From Pusillimonas sp. T2 (lineage in GTDB: Bacteria > Pseudomonadota > Gammaproteobacteria > Burkholderiales > Burkholderiaceae_B), in assembly GCF_002236805.1 (NCBI RefSeq), contig NZ_NIQA01000010.1:51274-115273 (forward strand): a stretch of 64,000 nucleotides of DNA. Direction: 5' to 3'. The notes below the pieces were generated by a model. The model was not told the DNA's origin. It did not search any database and worked only from the letters and a program-made list of their open reading frames with translations. Below are positions 1 through 6,759 of the stretch, piece after piece. How positions within the stretch are numbered: the stretch's first letter is position 1; each line of letters starts with the position of its first letter. A program made the position numbers and the translations under genes.

Positions 1-1296
1 CCATTTGTAATCAACATGCCGCAGCATCATCTCGAGCCGATCTTGTCCGAAGAGATCAAGCGCTCGGGCTTGATCGAAACCAAAATGGGACATCGTCTAG
101 AAGGGTATGAGGACAAGGGAGATCATGTTGAGCTGACCATCCGTAATGCGGATGGCGTCCTCAAGACCCAAGCTGCTTTTGTGCTGGCTTGTGATGGCGG
201 GCGCTCGACGGTGCGTGAACTGATGGGTATCCAGGTCGATGGTCATTCGTTACCCGTCAAGTATTCGCTGGTCGATCTTGAGGTCGATTTGGATACCGCA
301 AACCCGCGTGACTATCCTTACTTGTCTTACTTTGCCGACCCGGAAGAGTGGATGATTTTAGTGCGTCATCCGCATTGCTGGCGTTTTCTATATCCCATGA
401 AGGAAGGGGTCGAAGAGCCAACTGAAGAAGAATTAAAAGAGAAATCTTTGCGGTTCATTGGTGAGGTAGATAACGTCAAGGTTATCAACAAGGTGACTTA
501 TCGTGTCCATCATAGGGTTGCGACTCAGTGGCGAAGCAATAGGGTTTTCCTTATGGGCGACGCCGCCCACCTGATCACGCCGATGTGGGCTTTGGGCTTG
601 AACACTGGCGTACTAGACGCATCTAATCTGCCTTGGCGTCTGACGTGGTTTTTGCGGGGTTGGGCCGACGAATCCATTCTAGATGGCTATGAGCGTGAGC
701 AGAAGCCTCTTGCCGTTCATGGTTCTGGCGAAATGGCCGAGGCAGCACGTCGCTCAATGGAGAAACGCAGTGATGGGACTGCGGCCATGTCCGACAGTAA
801 CTGGCAAAATGCGTATACGCGTACCATGCTTGGGGTAAAGCTTGACGTTGTCGGTACTACAAATTGGTCGATGGTGGCCCGTGCGGAGCGGCCTGCTTCT
901 ATTGCAGGTGACCGCCTGCCCGATTACCTGGTGCATACACCGCAGGGTGAGCAGGCCCGGATTCATGATGTGTGTTCGGGAAAATTTACGGCCCTCTATT
1001 TTTGCGACGCCCGTCGCCGGCTGGCTATACCCCAGACTCGGTCACCAGCGTTGCAGCATTATCAGGTCTCGCGCTATGACGCACCGCTTGACTCCGGTCT
1101 GCGAGATTGCAGCTTACTTGACCCCGGCAATGCCTTGGCCAAGCGGATGGGGGTGGCCTTGAATACGTTGGTATTAGTACGCCCTGATGAGCACATTGCG
1201 GCGATTGTGCCAATTGATGGCGATCCAGAGCAGGCCGCCAGAATTTATTGTGAAATTACTGGCCGTATGCCGGTTTGCGAGGGATTGTCGCAGTGA
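1..1296 (+). CDS. FAD-dependent aromatic hydroxylase, MhpA-like (5' end outside window)
   Basis: The reading frame is open from base 1, so the N-terminal FAD-binding GxGxxG region lies upstream of the window; the ATG at 16 is internal. What remains shows the class A flavoprotein monooxygenase signatures: the DG motif (ACDGGRSTVREL, about nt 190-225) and the GD motif (FLMGDAAHLITP, about nt 546-585), followed by a thioredoxin-like C-terminal domain. The family (3-(3-hydroxyphenyl)propionate hydroxylase, phenol hydroxylase-like) uses NAD(P)H and O2 to hydroxylate phenolic acids in the cytosol. The usual GxGMNxG after the GD motif is here ALGLNTG, a mild deviation. The stop codon overlaps the start of the next dehydrogenase gene, so the two are co-translated. 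The substrate cannot be read from the sequence. Confidence 0.85.
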   Translation, partial: PFVINMPQHHLEPILSEEIKRSGLIETKMGHRLEGYEDKGDHVELTIRNADGVLKTQAAFVLACDGGRSTVRELMGIQVDGHSLPVKYSLVDLEVDLDTANPRDYPYLSYFADPEEWMILVRHPHCWRFLYPMKEGVEEPTEEELKEKSLRFIGEVDNVKVINKVTYRVHHRVATQWRSNRVFLMGDAAHLITPMWALGLNTGVLDASNLPWRLTWFLRGWADESILDGYEREQKPLAVHGSGEMAEAARRSMEKRSDGTAAMSDSNWQNAYTRTMLGVKLDVVGTTNWSMVARAERPASIAGDRLPDYLVHTPQGEQARIHDVCSGKFTALYFCDARRRLAIPQTRSPALQHYQVSRYDAPLDSGLRDCSLLDPGNALAKRMGVALNTLVLVRPDEHIAAIVPIDGDPEQAARIYCEITGRMPVCEGLSQ

Positions 1297-2024
1297 AAGC
1301 AACCTATGATTTTTCCGGACACGTTGTGCTTGTAGTGGGAGCAGCGTCGGGTATTGGCCGAGAAACTGCATTGGCCTGCGCAGCAGTGGGTGCGCAGGTA
1401 TTGGCTATGGACATTGACTCCCAAGGTTTGTCTACTTTGGTCGGCGGGAATATTGATACTTGCAGTATTGATATTGCTGATTCAGGCGCGGTCGATTCGG
1501 TAATTCAAGATTGGCAAAAACAGTATGGTCGTATCGACGCAGCGGTGCTGACCAGCGCAATCCAAAAACGCACTTTGATCGATGAGCTTTCGAATGCTGA
1601 GTGGCAGCGTCATCTCGATGTGAATCTTACTGGCGTGTTTTATCTGTTGCGGGCGCTGTTTCCGATTATGAAGCGCCAGCGTAGCGGTGCGATTGTTACC
1701 TTTACGTCGGGTTTGGCTTCGGCTGGTTGGCCGGGTGCGGCCGCTTATGCTTCAACTAAAGCAGGCATTATTGGGTTGGTTAAGTCGGCAGCACTTGAGC
1801 TACGTGCTTTTGGCGTCCGGATCAATGCGGTATCCCCTGGCTTGGTAGCCACTCCAGTATTTCTTAAGTCGGCAACAGACGACGAACTGGCGATGTACGA
1901 AAAGTCGTTGGGGGTTTCGACGCCGGACGAGGTGGTACCCAGCCTGATGTTTTTGATTTCTGATAGTGCCAAGACTGTTTCCGGCAATGTTTTCGAGCGC
2001 CGTCTTGTCCCTCGTGCAGAATGA
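1293..2024 (+). CDS. SDR-family NAD(P)-dependent dehydrogenase
   Basis: Classical short-chain dehydrogenase/reductase of 243 residues. The Rossmann glycine motif GAASGIG lies near the N-terminus, and the catalytic Ser-Tyr-Lys set is seen as FTSG...YASTK in the middle. A TTG at 1275 would extend the frame, but I prefer the GTG at 1293: it has GAGGGA 8 bases upstream and gives a 4-base GTGA overlap with the stop of the hydroxylase gene, a normal coupled start. The protein probably oxidises or reduces an alcohol or dihydrodiol intermediate of the same pathway as the preceding hydroxylase; the substrate is unknown. The C-terminus (NVFERRLVPRAE) is short and lacks the usual DGG tail, so a slightly truncated family member is possible. 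Confidence 0.85.
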   Translation: MKATYDFSGHVVLVVGAASGIGRETALACAAVGAQVLAMDIDSQGLSTLVGGNIDTCSIDIADSGAVDSVIQDWQKQYGRIDAAVLTSAIQKRTLIDELSNAEWQRHLDVNLTGVFYLLRALFPIMKRQRSGAIVTFTSGLASAGWPGAAAYASTKAGIIGLVKSAALELRAFGVRINAVSPGLVATPVFLKSATDDELAMYEKSLGVSTPDEVVPSLMFLISDSAKTVSGNVFERRLVPRAE

Positions 2025-2230
2025 TTTTTAGTATGTTTCCGATACTTGCGTGTTGGAGGGGTGACGGCGATGTTAATTAACGCTGATCAAGTACATTGCC
2101 CCTTCGACTGCCTTGAGTGTGGGTGGACGTTTCGGGGAACGTGACCGCTTTTTACTTTTGGCTAAATGAGAGGTCAAAATAGGGAAATGGGCGGTTAAAT
2201 TGCGCCGAAATGCCCACTATTGCATCACAA

Positions 2231-2557
2231 TCAATCTTTTGGCACTTGCGCTCGTTCGTGCATGCCATAGTCGCGCAGCACCGAGGCAACGCGCAGGCGA
2301 TAGTTGGCAAATATGCCATTACGGCCCATGTTTTGGGCCATGCGATGCTTGTCTTGATTGCGCCATGTACGTACGGCGTCTTCATCTCGCCAGAACGAGA
2401 GCGACAGGTACTTGCCTTTTGTGGTCAGGCTTTCGAAGCGCTCGATGGAGATGAAGCCGTCGATTTTTTCCAGGTCTTGTCGAAGCGACGCAGCAATGTC
2501 TAAATACTGATTGGCCTTGTTTTCTGTTGGCCATACTTCGAAGATGACGGTAATCAC
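2231..2557 (-). CDS. antibiotic biosynthesis monooxygenase (ABM) domain protein
   Basis: Single-domain protein of 108 residues with the ferredoxin-like alpha/beta fold sequence pattern of the ABM superfamily: N-terminal ITVIFEVWP strand, central FISIERFES and YLSLSFWRDEDAVRTWR. The latter Trp-rich segment is typical of heme-degrading or quinone-forming monooxygenases and of small proteins of unknown role in catabolic clusters. It lies on the minus strand downstream of the Rieske oxygenase gene with a gap of about 130 bases, so the two may share a transcript. A role in cofactor-free oxidation of a phenolic or in flavin-independent side reactions is possible, but no substrate can be named. Confidence 0.75.
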   Translation of the reverse strand: MITVIFEVWPTENKANQYLDIAASLRQDLEKIDGFISIERFESLTTKGKYLSLSFWRDEDAVRTWRNQDKHRMAQNMGRNGIFANYRLRVASVLRDYGMHERAQVPKD

Positions 2558-2691
2558 TGGCTTCTCCTCTTTAAGTACAGTGCGGAGTGAAAGTTATTAT
2601 GCCTTCGATGAGGTGATGACCGCCGGTTGCCATGAGGGAGGTCTCCCGCCCCCCGTTGTTTCGAGGCTTAACCCGACACCGCCGCCTTACC

Positions 2692-3747
2692 TCAGGCGGA
2701 TGCCGCAGCGCTTTCCTGTAGGTTCTCTTGTTCAATCAGTCGGTCGACAATGCGTCGCATCTGGATGCGGCCGCGGTCGTGAATGATGGAGACGAGGTCG
2801 GCTTCGCCGGTTTCTTCCAGCATTTTTTGTTGGGCTTCGATCATGACCTGGTCTTCGCGGAAGGCTGTTGAAACATCGTTGTACAGGTCTTCGGTGGCTT
2901 GCGGGTCGTCTTGTCGGTAGCCGTTGGCGGTAGACCAGAAATACAGGCAGGTGCTTTCGGTTTCCGGGGTGACGCCGTGGAAAACGCGGATGGAAAATCC
3001 GCCGTCACGTTGGCTTTCGTCGGTCAGTGCACCTTTGCCTGCGTCTGCCGCACCGCTCCATTGCAATACGGTGGCTGGCGGTACAAATTCAAACTCTTGC
3101 CATCGGTCAACGTGGCCGGAAAAAGGTACGCCTTTGCGGTAGGTTGGGGGTGGAAGACAGTTGGGCATGTGACGAACTACTTTGACGCCGCGCGGGGTTT
3201 CCCGGGTTTCCATGTGGGCGGTAACGTGGGTGTTGGGGTCGCCGCCAATGGTTGTTTTATGCACGTATCCCAGGTGGGTCAGGTCCATCAGGTTGTCGAC
3301 GAGCAACTGATAGTTGCCTTTGATGCGATAGAAACCGTGTTTGTGAGGCCAGTTCTTGTAGTCGTTATGAACGGGGTAATCCAGAATCTGGCTGGGGTCG
3401 GCCAGCTCGGGGTCGCCCATCCAGATCCAGATCAGTTCATCTTTTTCAACCACCGGGTAACTGCGAACTTTGGTGCTGGCCGGGATATTTTTTTGCCCGG
3501 GGATATGTACACAGGTGCCAGAGCAGTCCATGACAAGGCCGTGGTAGCCACATTCGATACCGGCCTCGACGACCGAACCCAGCGATAGTGGTACGCCACG
3601 ATGACGGCATCGGTCGATCAGCGCGCCGACTTGCCCTTGCGGCGTGCGAAACAGCACGATGGGTTCATTACAAATGCGGCGTGCGACGGGGGTGGCGCCA
3701 ATATCTTTTGCCCATCCGGCGATGTACCAAATATTTCGAATAAACAT
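2692..3747 (-). CDS. Rieske non-heme iron oxygenase, vanillate demethylase-like
   Basis: Single-component-type oxygenase subunit of 351 residues. The Rieske [2Fe-2S] site is CRH...CGYH within residues about 45-70, and the mononuclear iron site is DNLMDLTHLGYVH, the arrangement of the VanA/phthalate dioxygenase (group I) oxygenases that demethylate or hydroxylate aromatic acids. The start ATG is preceded by AGGAGA. No reductase gene is adjacent; such enzymes take electrons from a VanB-type reductase, of which two exist at 35.5 and 40.0 kb in this window. It is divergent from the LysR gene at 3852, which probably controls it. The substrate is unknown; O-demethylation of a methoxyaromatic acid is a guess from family similarity. 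Confidence 0.88.
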   Translation of the reverse strand: MFIRNIWYIAGWAKDIGATPVARRICNEPIVLFRTPQGQVGALIDRCRHRGVPLSLGSVVEAGIECGYHGLVMDCSGTCVHIPGQKNIPASTKVRSYPVVEKDELIWIWMGDPELADPSQILDYPVHNDYKNWPHKHGFYRIKGNYQLLVDNLMDLTHLGYVHKTTIGGDPNTHVTAHMETRETPRGVKVVRHMPNCLPPPTYRKGVPFSGHVDRWQEFEFVPPATVLQWSGAADAGKGALTDESQRDGGFSIRVFHGVTPETESTCLYFWSTANGYRQDDPQATEDLYNDVSTAFREDQVMIEAQQKMLEETGEADLVSIIHDRGRIQMRRIVDRLIEQENLQESAAASA

Positions 3748-3824
3748 GCATGTCTCCTTTCAGAACAGACCTAGTTGTTGTGAAAGGAGTATGGGATTTT
3801 GAGCTATTATTAGTCAATCAAATC

Positions 3825-3842
3825 AAATAATTATAATTATTT
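3825..3842. promoter_or_regulatory. 18-bp perfect AT palindrome, probable LysR operator
   Basis: AAATAATTATAATTATTT is a perfect 18-base palindrome, composed only of A and T. It lies between the divergent Rieske oxygenase (start 3747) and LysR (start 3852) genes, ending 9 bases before the LysR start codon. LysR regulators typically bind interrupted palindromes containing T-N11-A in such divergent regions and repress their own gene. Operator function is inference. Confidence 0.45.
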
Positions 3843-3851
3843 AGAAATTAG

Positions 3852-4787
3852 ATGATAGATCCGAAACAAATCGATTTGCCGATGCTGCGTGTGTTCGACG
3901 CACTGATGCAGACGCGTCATGTAACACAGGCGGGGGTAAACCTGGGGCTTAGCCAGCCAAGCGTAAGTTTTGCCCTGAATAAGTTACGCGCGCTAACGCA
4001 AGATGAGTTGTTTGTGCGCAGCCCTGGCGGGATGACACCTACACCGTTGGCGCAGCAAATGGCCGACACCGTGCGCCAAATACTGGATATGGTGGACAAC
4101 GATTTGCTGGGGGCGCCTCGCTTCGACCCAGCCTCGGCGCAGCGCAGCTTTACGTTGAGTATGTCTGACATCGGCGAGATTGTGTTCTTGCCTTATTTAA
4201 CCCGGCAACTTCGCGCGATTGCACCTAACATCAGTGTGCAGGCCATTTCATTGCCTCCGCTGGCGCACGAAGCGGCACTGCTGTCGGGCGATGTCGATTT
4301 AAGCGTGGGCTATTACCCTGATTTTAAAAAGGCGAACTATTATCAGCAGTTCTTGTACAGCGATAACTTTGTATGCGTAATGCGCAAGGACCACCCGCTG
4401 ACGACCCGGCCTTTTGACCCGGCCGCTTTTGTGGAGGCGGATCATCTGGTGGTCAAGTCAGAAGGGCGCAGCGAGGAGGTGTTCGAGCGGTATCTGGCGG
4501 GGCATGGCGTGAAGCGTCCGGTCAAGCTGGTCATTCCGCACTTTATGAGTATCCCTCATGTGTTGCGTGACACGGACCTGATTGCTACCGTGCCCCGTTC
4601 GTGCGCGGCTGCACTGGCCCGTGCGGGTGACGTTGTTGTCCAGGAGTCGCCGGTGGGTTCACCACTGTTCGAGATCAAGCAACATTGGCATGCCCGCTTT
4701 CATAGGGATGAGCCGAACCGTTGGTTGCGAGGGCTGATTTACGAGGCGTTTGCGCGACCGCCTCGTCCCCACAAGACGATTTCTTGA
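3852..4787 (+). CDS. LysR-family transcriptional regulator
   Basis: LysR-type regulator of 311 residues, the usual family length. The N-terminal winged helix-turn-helix (residues about 5-65, including TQAGVNLGLSQPSVSFALNKLR) is followed by a periplasmic-binding-protein-like effector domain. It resembles the NodD/NahR/LinR-type branch, which has 'FDALMQTRHVTQAG' rather than the CysB-type start. It is divergent from the Rieske oxygenase gene with a 104-base shared upstream region that contains an AT palindrome, so it most likely regulates that oxygenase in response to its aromatic substrate or product. No Shine-Dalgarno sequence is seen before the ATG; the operator overlaps that position. Confidence 0.9.
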   Translation: MIDPKQIDLPMLRVFDALMQTRHVTQAGVNLGLSQPSVSFALNKLRALTQDELFVRSPGGMTPTPLAQQMADTVRQILDMVDNDLLGAPRFDPASAQRSFTLSMSDIGEIVFLPYLTRQLRAIAPNISVQAISLPPLAHEAALLSGDVDLSVGYYPDFKKANYYQQFLYSDNFVCVMRKDHPLTTRPFDPAAFVEADHLVVKSEGRSEEVFERYLAGHGVKRPVKLVIPHFMSIPHVLRDTDLIATVPRSCAAALARAGDVVVQESPVGSPLFEIKQHWHARFHRDEPNRWLRGLIYEAFARPPRPHKTIS

Positions 4788-4820
4788 CGTTATGATCAAC
4801 AAGCCACCTAGGAGCTTGTT

Positions 4821-5345
4821 ATGTATTCATGCATCAAGAAGTCGTTGTTTTTACTGGTTTTTGCGTTCTTTTCCAATACAGCTGCCGCCCTTGACGTCGG
4901 CGACATGGCGCCTGACTTTCGTCTGCCTGCGTCCGATGGCAAAACCTACCAGCTGTCTGATTATCGCGGCAAGCAGGCGGTGGTGTTGGCTTGGTTTCCC
5001 AAGGCCTATACCTATGGGTGCACCATCGAATGCAAGTCTTTGGCAGAGAACGGTGACCAGATTCGTCAGTTCGACGTGACCTACTTTATGGCCAGCGTTG
5101 ACCCGCTTATCGAGAATGAAGGTTTTGCCAAAGAAACGGGGGCCGATTTCCCCTTGCTTAGCGATGAAAGCAAGCAAGTCGCCCGGTCTTACGATGTACT
5201 GGGCCTGCTGGGCGTGGCTCGCCGTCACACGTTCTATATTGGTAAAGACGGACGCATTTTGAAAATCGACACTGATGTCCAGCCCGAGACGTCGGCCGAA
5301 GATATGGTGCGTACGTTGTCTGAGCTGGGGGTAGACCGTAAATAG
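4821..5345 (+). CDS. exported peroxiredoxin (AhpC/TSA, BCP-like)
   Basis: Protein of 174 residues with an N-terminal signal peptide ([18 protein letters not shown], cleavage probably after ALA or TAAA) and a thioredoxin-fold peroxiredoxin domain. The active-site motif PKAYTYGC holds the peroxidatic Cys (PxxxTxxC), and a second Cys four residues later (CTIEC) may be the resolving residue, close to the arrangement in bacterioferritin comigratory protein (Prx Q), where the gap is five. It would reduce peroxides in the periplasm, unlike cytosolic BCP. The ATG is preceded by GGAG at 4811. It follows LysR by 33 bases and may share its transcript. Confidence 0.82.
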   Translation: MYSCIKKSLFLLVFAFFSNTAAALDVGDMAPDFRLPASDGKTYQLSDYRGKQAVVLAWFPKAYTYGCTIECKSLAENGDQIRQFDVTYFMASVDPLIENEGFAKETGADFPLLSDESKQVARSYDVLGLLGVARRHTFYIGKDGRILKIDTDVQPETSAEDMVRTLSELGVDRK

Positions 5346-5376
5346 CGCCTTGAGCCTTAGTTTTGGGCGCTGTTTT
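5344..5376 (+). terminator. possible weak terminator between convergent genes
   Basis: AGCGCC (5344-5349) can pair with GGCGCT (5366-5371), followed by GTTTTAA. The stem is only 6 bp and the loop 16 bases, and it overlaps the stop codon of the peroxiredoxin gene. It lies in the short gap before the convergent LysR gene ending at 5380. Confidence 0.3.
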
Positions 5377-5379
5377 AAC

Positions 5380-6270
5380 TCAGACGTGTTGGCCCACGCG
5401 CTCCTTTATGTAGTCAAGAAAAGCCTTTATTTTTGGGGGGTGGTACCCCCGGTGCGGGTATACCGCATACCAGGGCAATATCCATTGGCTGTCCAGGCAT
5501 TCTTCAAGTCGGCCGGCTTCCAGGTCTTTGCGGGCATTCCATTCAAACTGCAGTCCGATGCCATGGCCTGCCAATATCCATTCGTAAAGCGTCTCGCCAC
5601 TGTTGCAGACCAGCCGCGGGGTGACTTCGATGTCATGGTCAGACCCTTCGCAGGCTACGCGCCAGCGGTTTTGCACGGTAGGGCCTTGCGCCAGGCATAG
5701 GCAATCGTGATGGGCTAAATCGGCGGCCGACATCGGGCGTCCTTTACGCTTTAGGTAGTCAGGAGAGGCACAGATGATCAGTCGGCCCTCCGTGACCTTA
5801 CGCGCAACGATATTGGGCTGGTCGGGCTGTTCGGGTTGAAACAGAATATCCAGATCGTCGGTGAAGACATCTAAAGGTTCGTCGGATACGACCAGCTCGA
5901 CCTGAAGCTCGGGGTAACGCATGGCGAAGCGGGCGATTTCGGGGGCCAGGCTACGTTGTCCCCCTTGAAACATGGCACCGATTCTCAAACGGCCTTTCAG
6001 GCGCTGTGCATGGCTGCTGGCCTCGGCTTCAGCGTCCTGGATTTCGGCCAATATGCGTTGAGCCCGAACATAAAACGCTTTCCCGGCTTCGGTCAGTTGG
6101 AACCGACGGGCGTGGCGCTCTATGAGGCGCACACCCAAGCGTTTTTCAAGGGCGGTTAAGCGACAGCTCACGGCGGGTGGGGAGCTGTTCAACATGATGG
6201 CCGCCCGGGTAATGGCCCCTGCCTGGGCGATGTCTGTAAATAGACGCAAATCATTCACGTTGTCGGCCAA
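5380..6270 (-). CDS. LysR-family transcriptional regulator
   Basis: LysR-type regulator of 296 residues of the large LTTR subgroup with the DLRLFTDIAQAGAITRAA start. The helix-turn-helix is in residues about 1-62 (ITRAAIMLNSSPPAVSCRLTALE), and the effector-binding domain follows with the usual RLRIGAM strand and a RWRVACEG region. The start is a TTG with GGAG 7 bases upstream. No ATG lies closer to the conserved N-terminus, so the TTG is well supported. The gene is convergent with the peroxiredoxin gene and divergent from the small exported protein at 6471. The target is not obvious; the small exported protein is the only divergent neighbour. Confidence 0.9.
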   Translation of the reverse strand: MADNVNDLRLFTDIAQAGAITRAAIMLNSSPPAVSCRLTALEKRLGVRLIERHARRFQLTEAGKAFYVRAQRILAEIQDAEAEASSHAQRLKGRLRIGAMFQGGQRSLAPEIARFAMRYPELQVELVVSDEPLDVFTDDLDILFQPEQPDQPNIVARKVTEGRLIICASPDYLKRKGRPMSAADLAHHDCLCLAQGPTVQNRWRVACEGSDHDIEVTPRLVCNSGETLYEWILAGHGIGLQFEWNARKDLEAGRLEECLDSQWILPWYAVYPHRGYHPPKIKAFLDYIKERVGQHV

Positions 6271-6470
6271 TGTTACGCTCCGTCAAAAGGGTTGATTCCG
6301 AAAAATGGAATTGAATATTGTATTTTAGGGGGTTATTACCAAGTTTATGCCATTTTAGAATTCATTTACAGGAAGTTTGATGCCGTGCTGGGCTGTATTC
6401 GAGCCGTGCACACAACATCTTGTCAGTGCGTTATTGCACTGTCATATCTTCTACGTTGATGAAAGGAAAA

Positions 6471-6722
6471 ATGATGAAAACTAAATTGACCGCAGTAGCT
6501 CTGTCTTTGGGCGTTCTGGCTGGCGGCGTTGTGGCACCGGCCTATGCGGATGATGCAAAAGCGGGCTCGATTGCCGAGCAAACCCGACAGGACCTTGCTG
6601 ATTGGCGCCAGGCTGGCTTTGATGAGGCCAGTGCTTATGCGCTGTCGCAAGATGTATTCAGCGATGCGTACCGCGACCGTATGGCGAAATACCAGGAGTT
6701 GCGTCAACAGCGTGGTAAATAA
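6471..6722 (+). CDS. small exported protein of unknown function
   Basis: Encodes 83 residues: a signal peptide (KTKLTAVALSLGVLAGGVVAPAYA in outline, cleavage after AYA) and a mature part of about 57 charged residues predicted to be mainly helical (AEQTRQDLADWRQAGF and a C-terminal RDRMAKYQELRQQRGK). Short Burkholderiales periplasmic proteins of the DUF4148 type look similar in size and layout, but I do not see that motif clearly. AAAGGA lies just upstream. Two adjacent ATG codons (6471, 6474) are possible starts, and the second has the better spacing. It stands alone between the LysR and the GGDEF-EAL gene. Function unknown. Confidence 0.7.
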   Translation: MMKTKLTAVALSLGVLAGGVVAPAYADDAKAGSIAEQTRQDLADWRQAGFDEASAYALSQDVFSDAYRDRMAKYQELRQQRGK

Positions 6723-6759
6723 ACCGCGTGGGCGCCGAAACCCGAAGGTAGGCTAGCCC

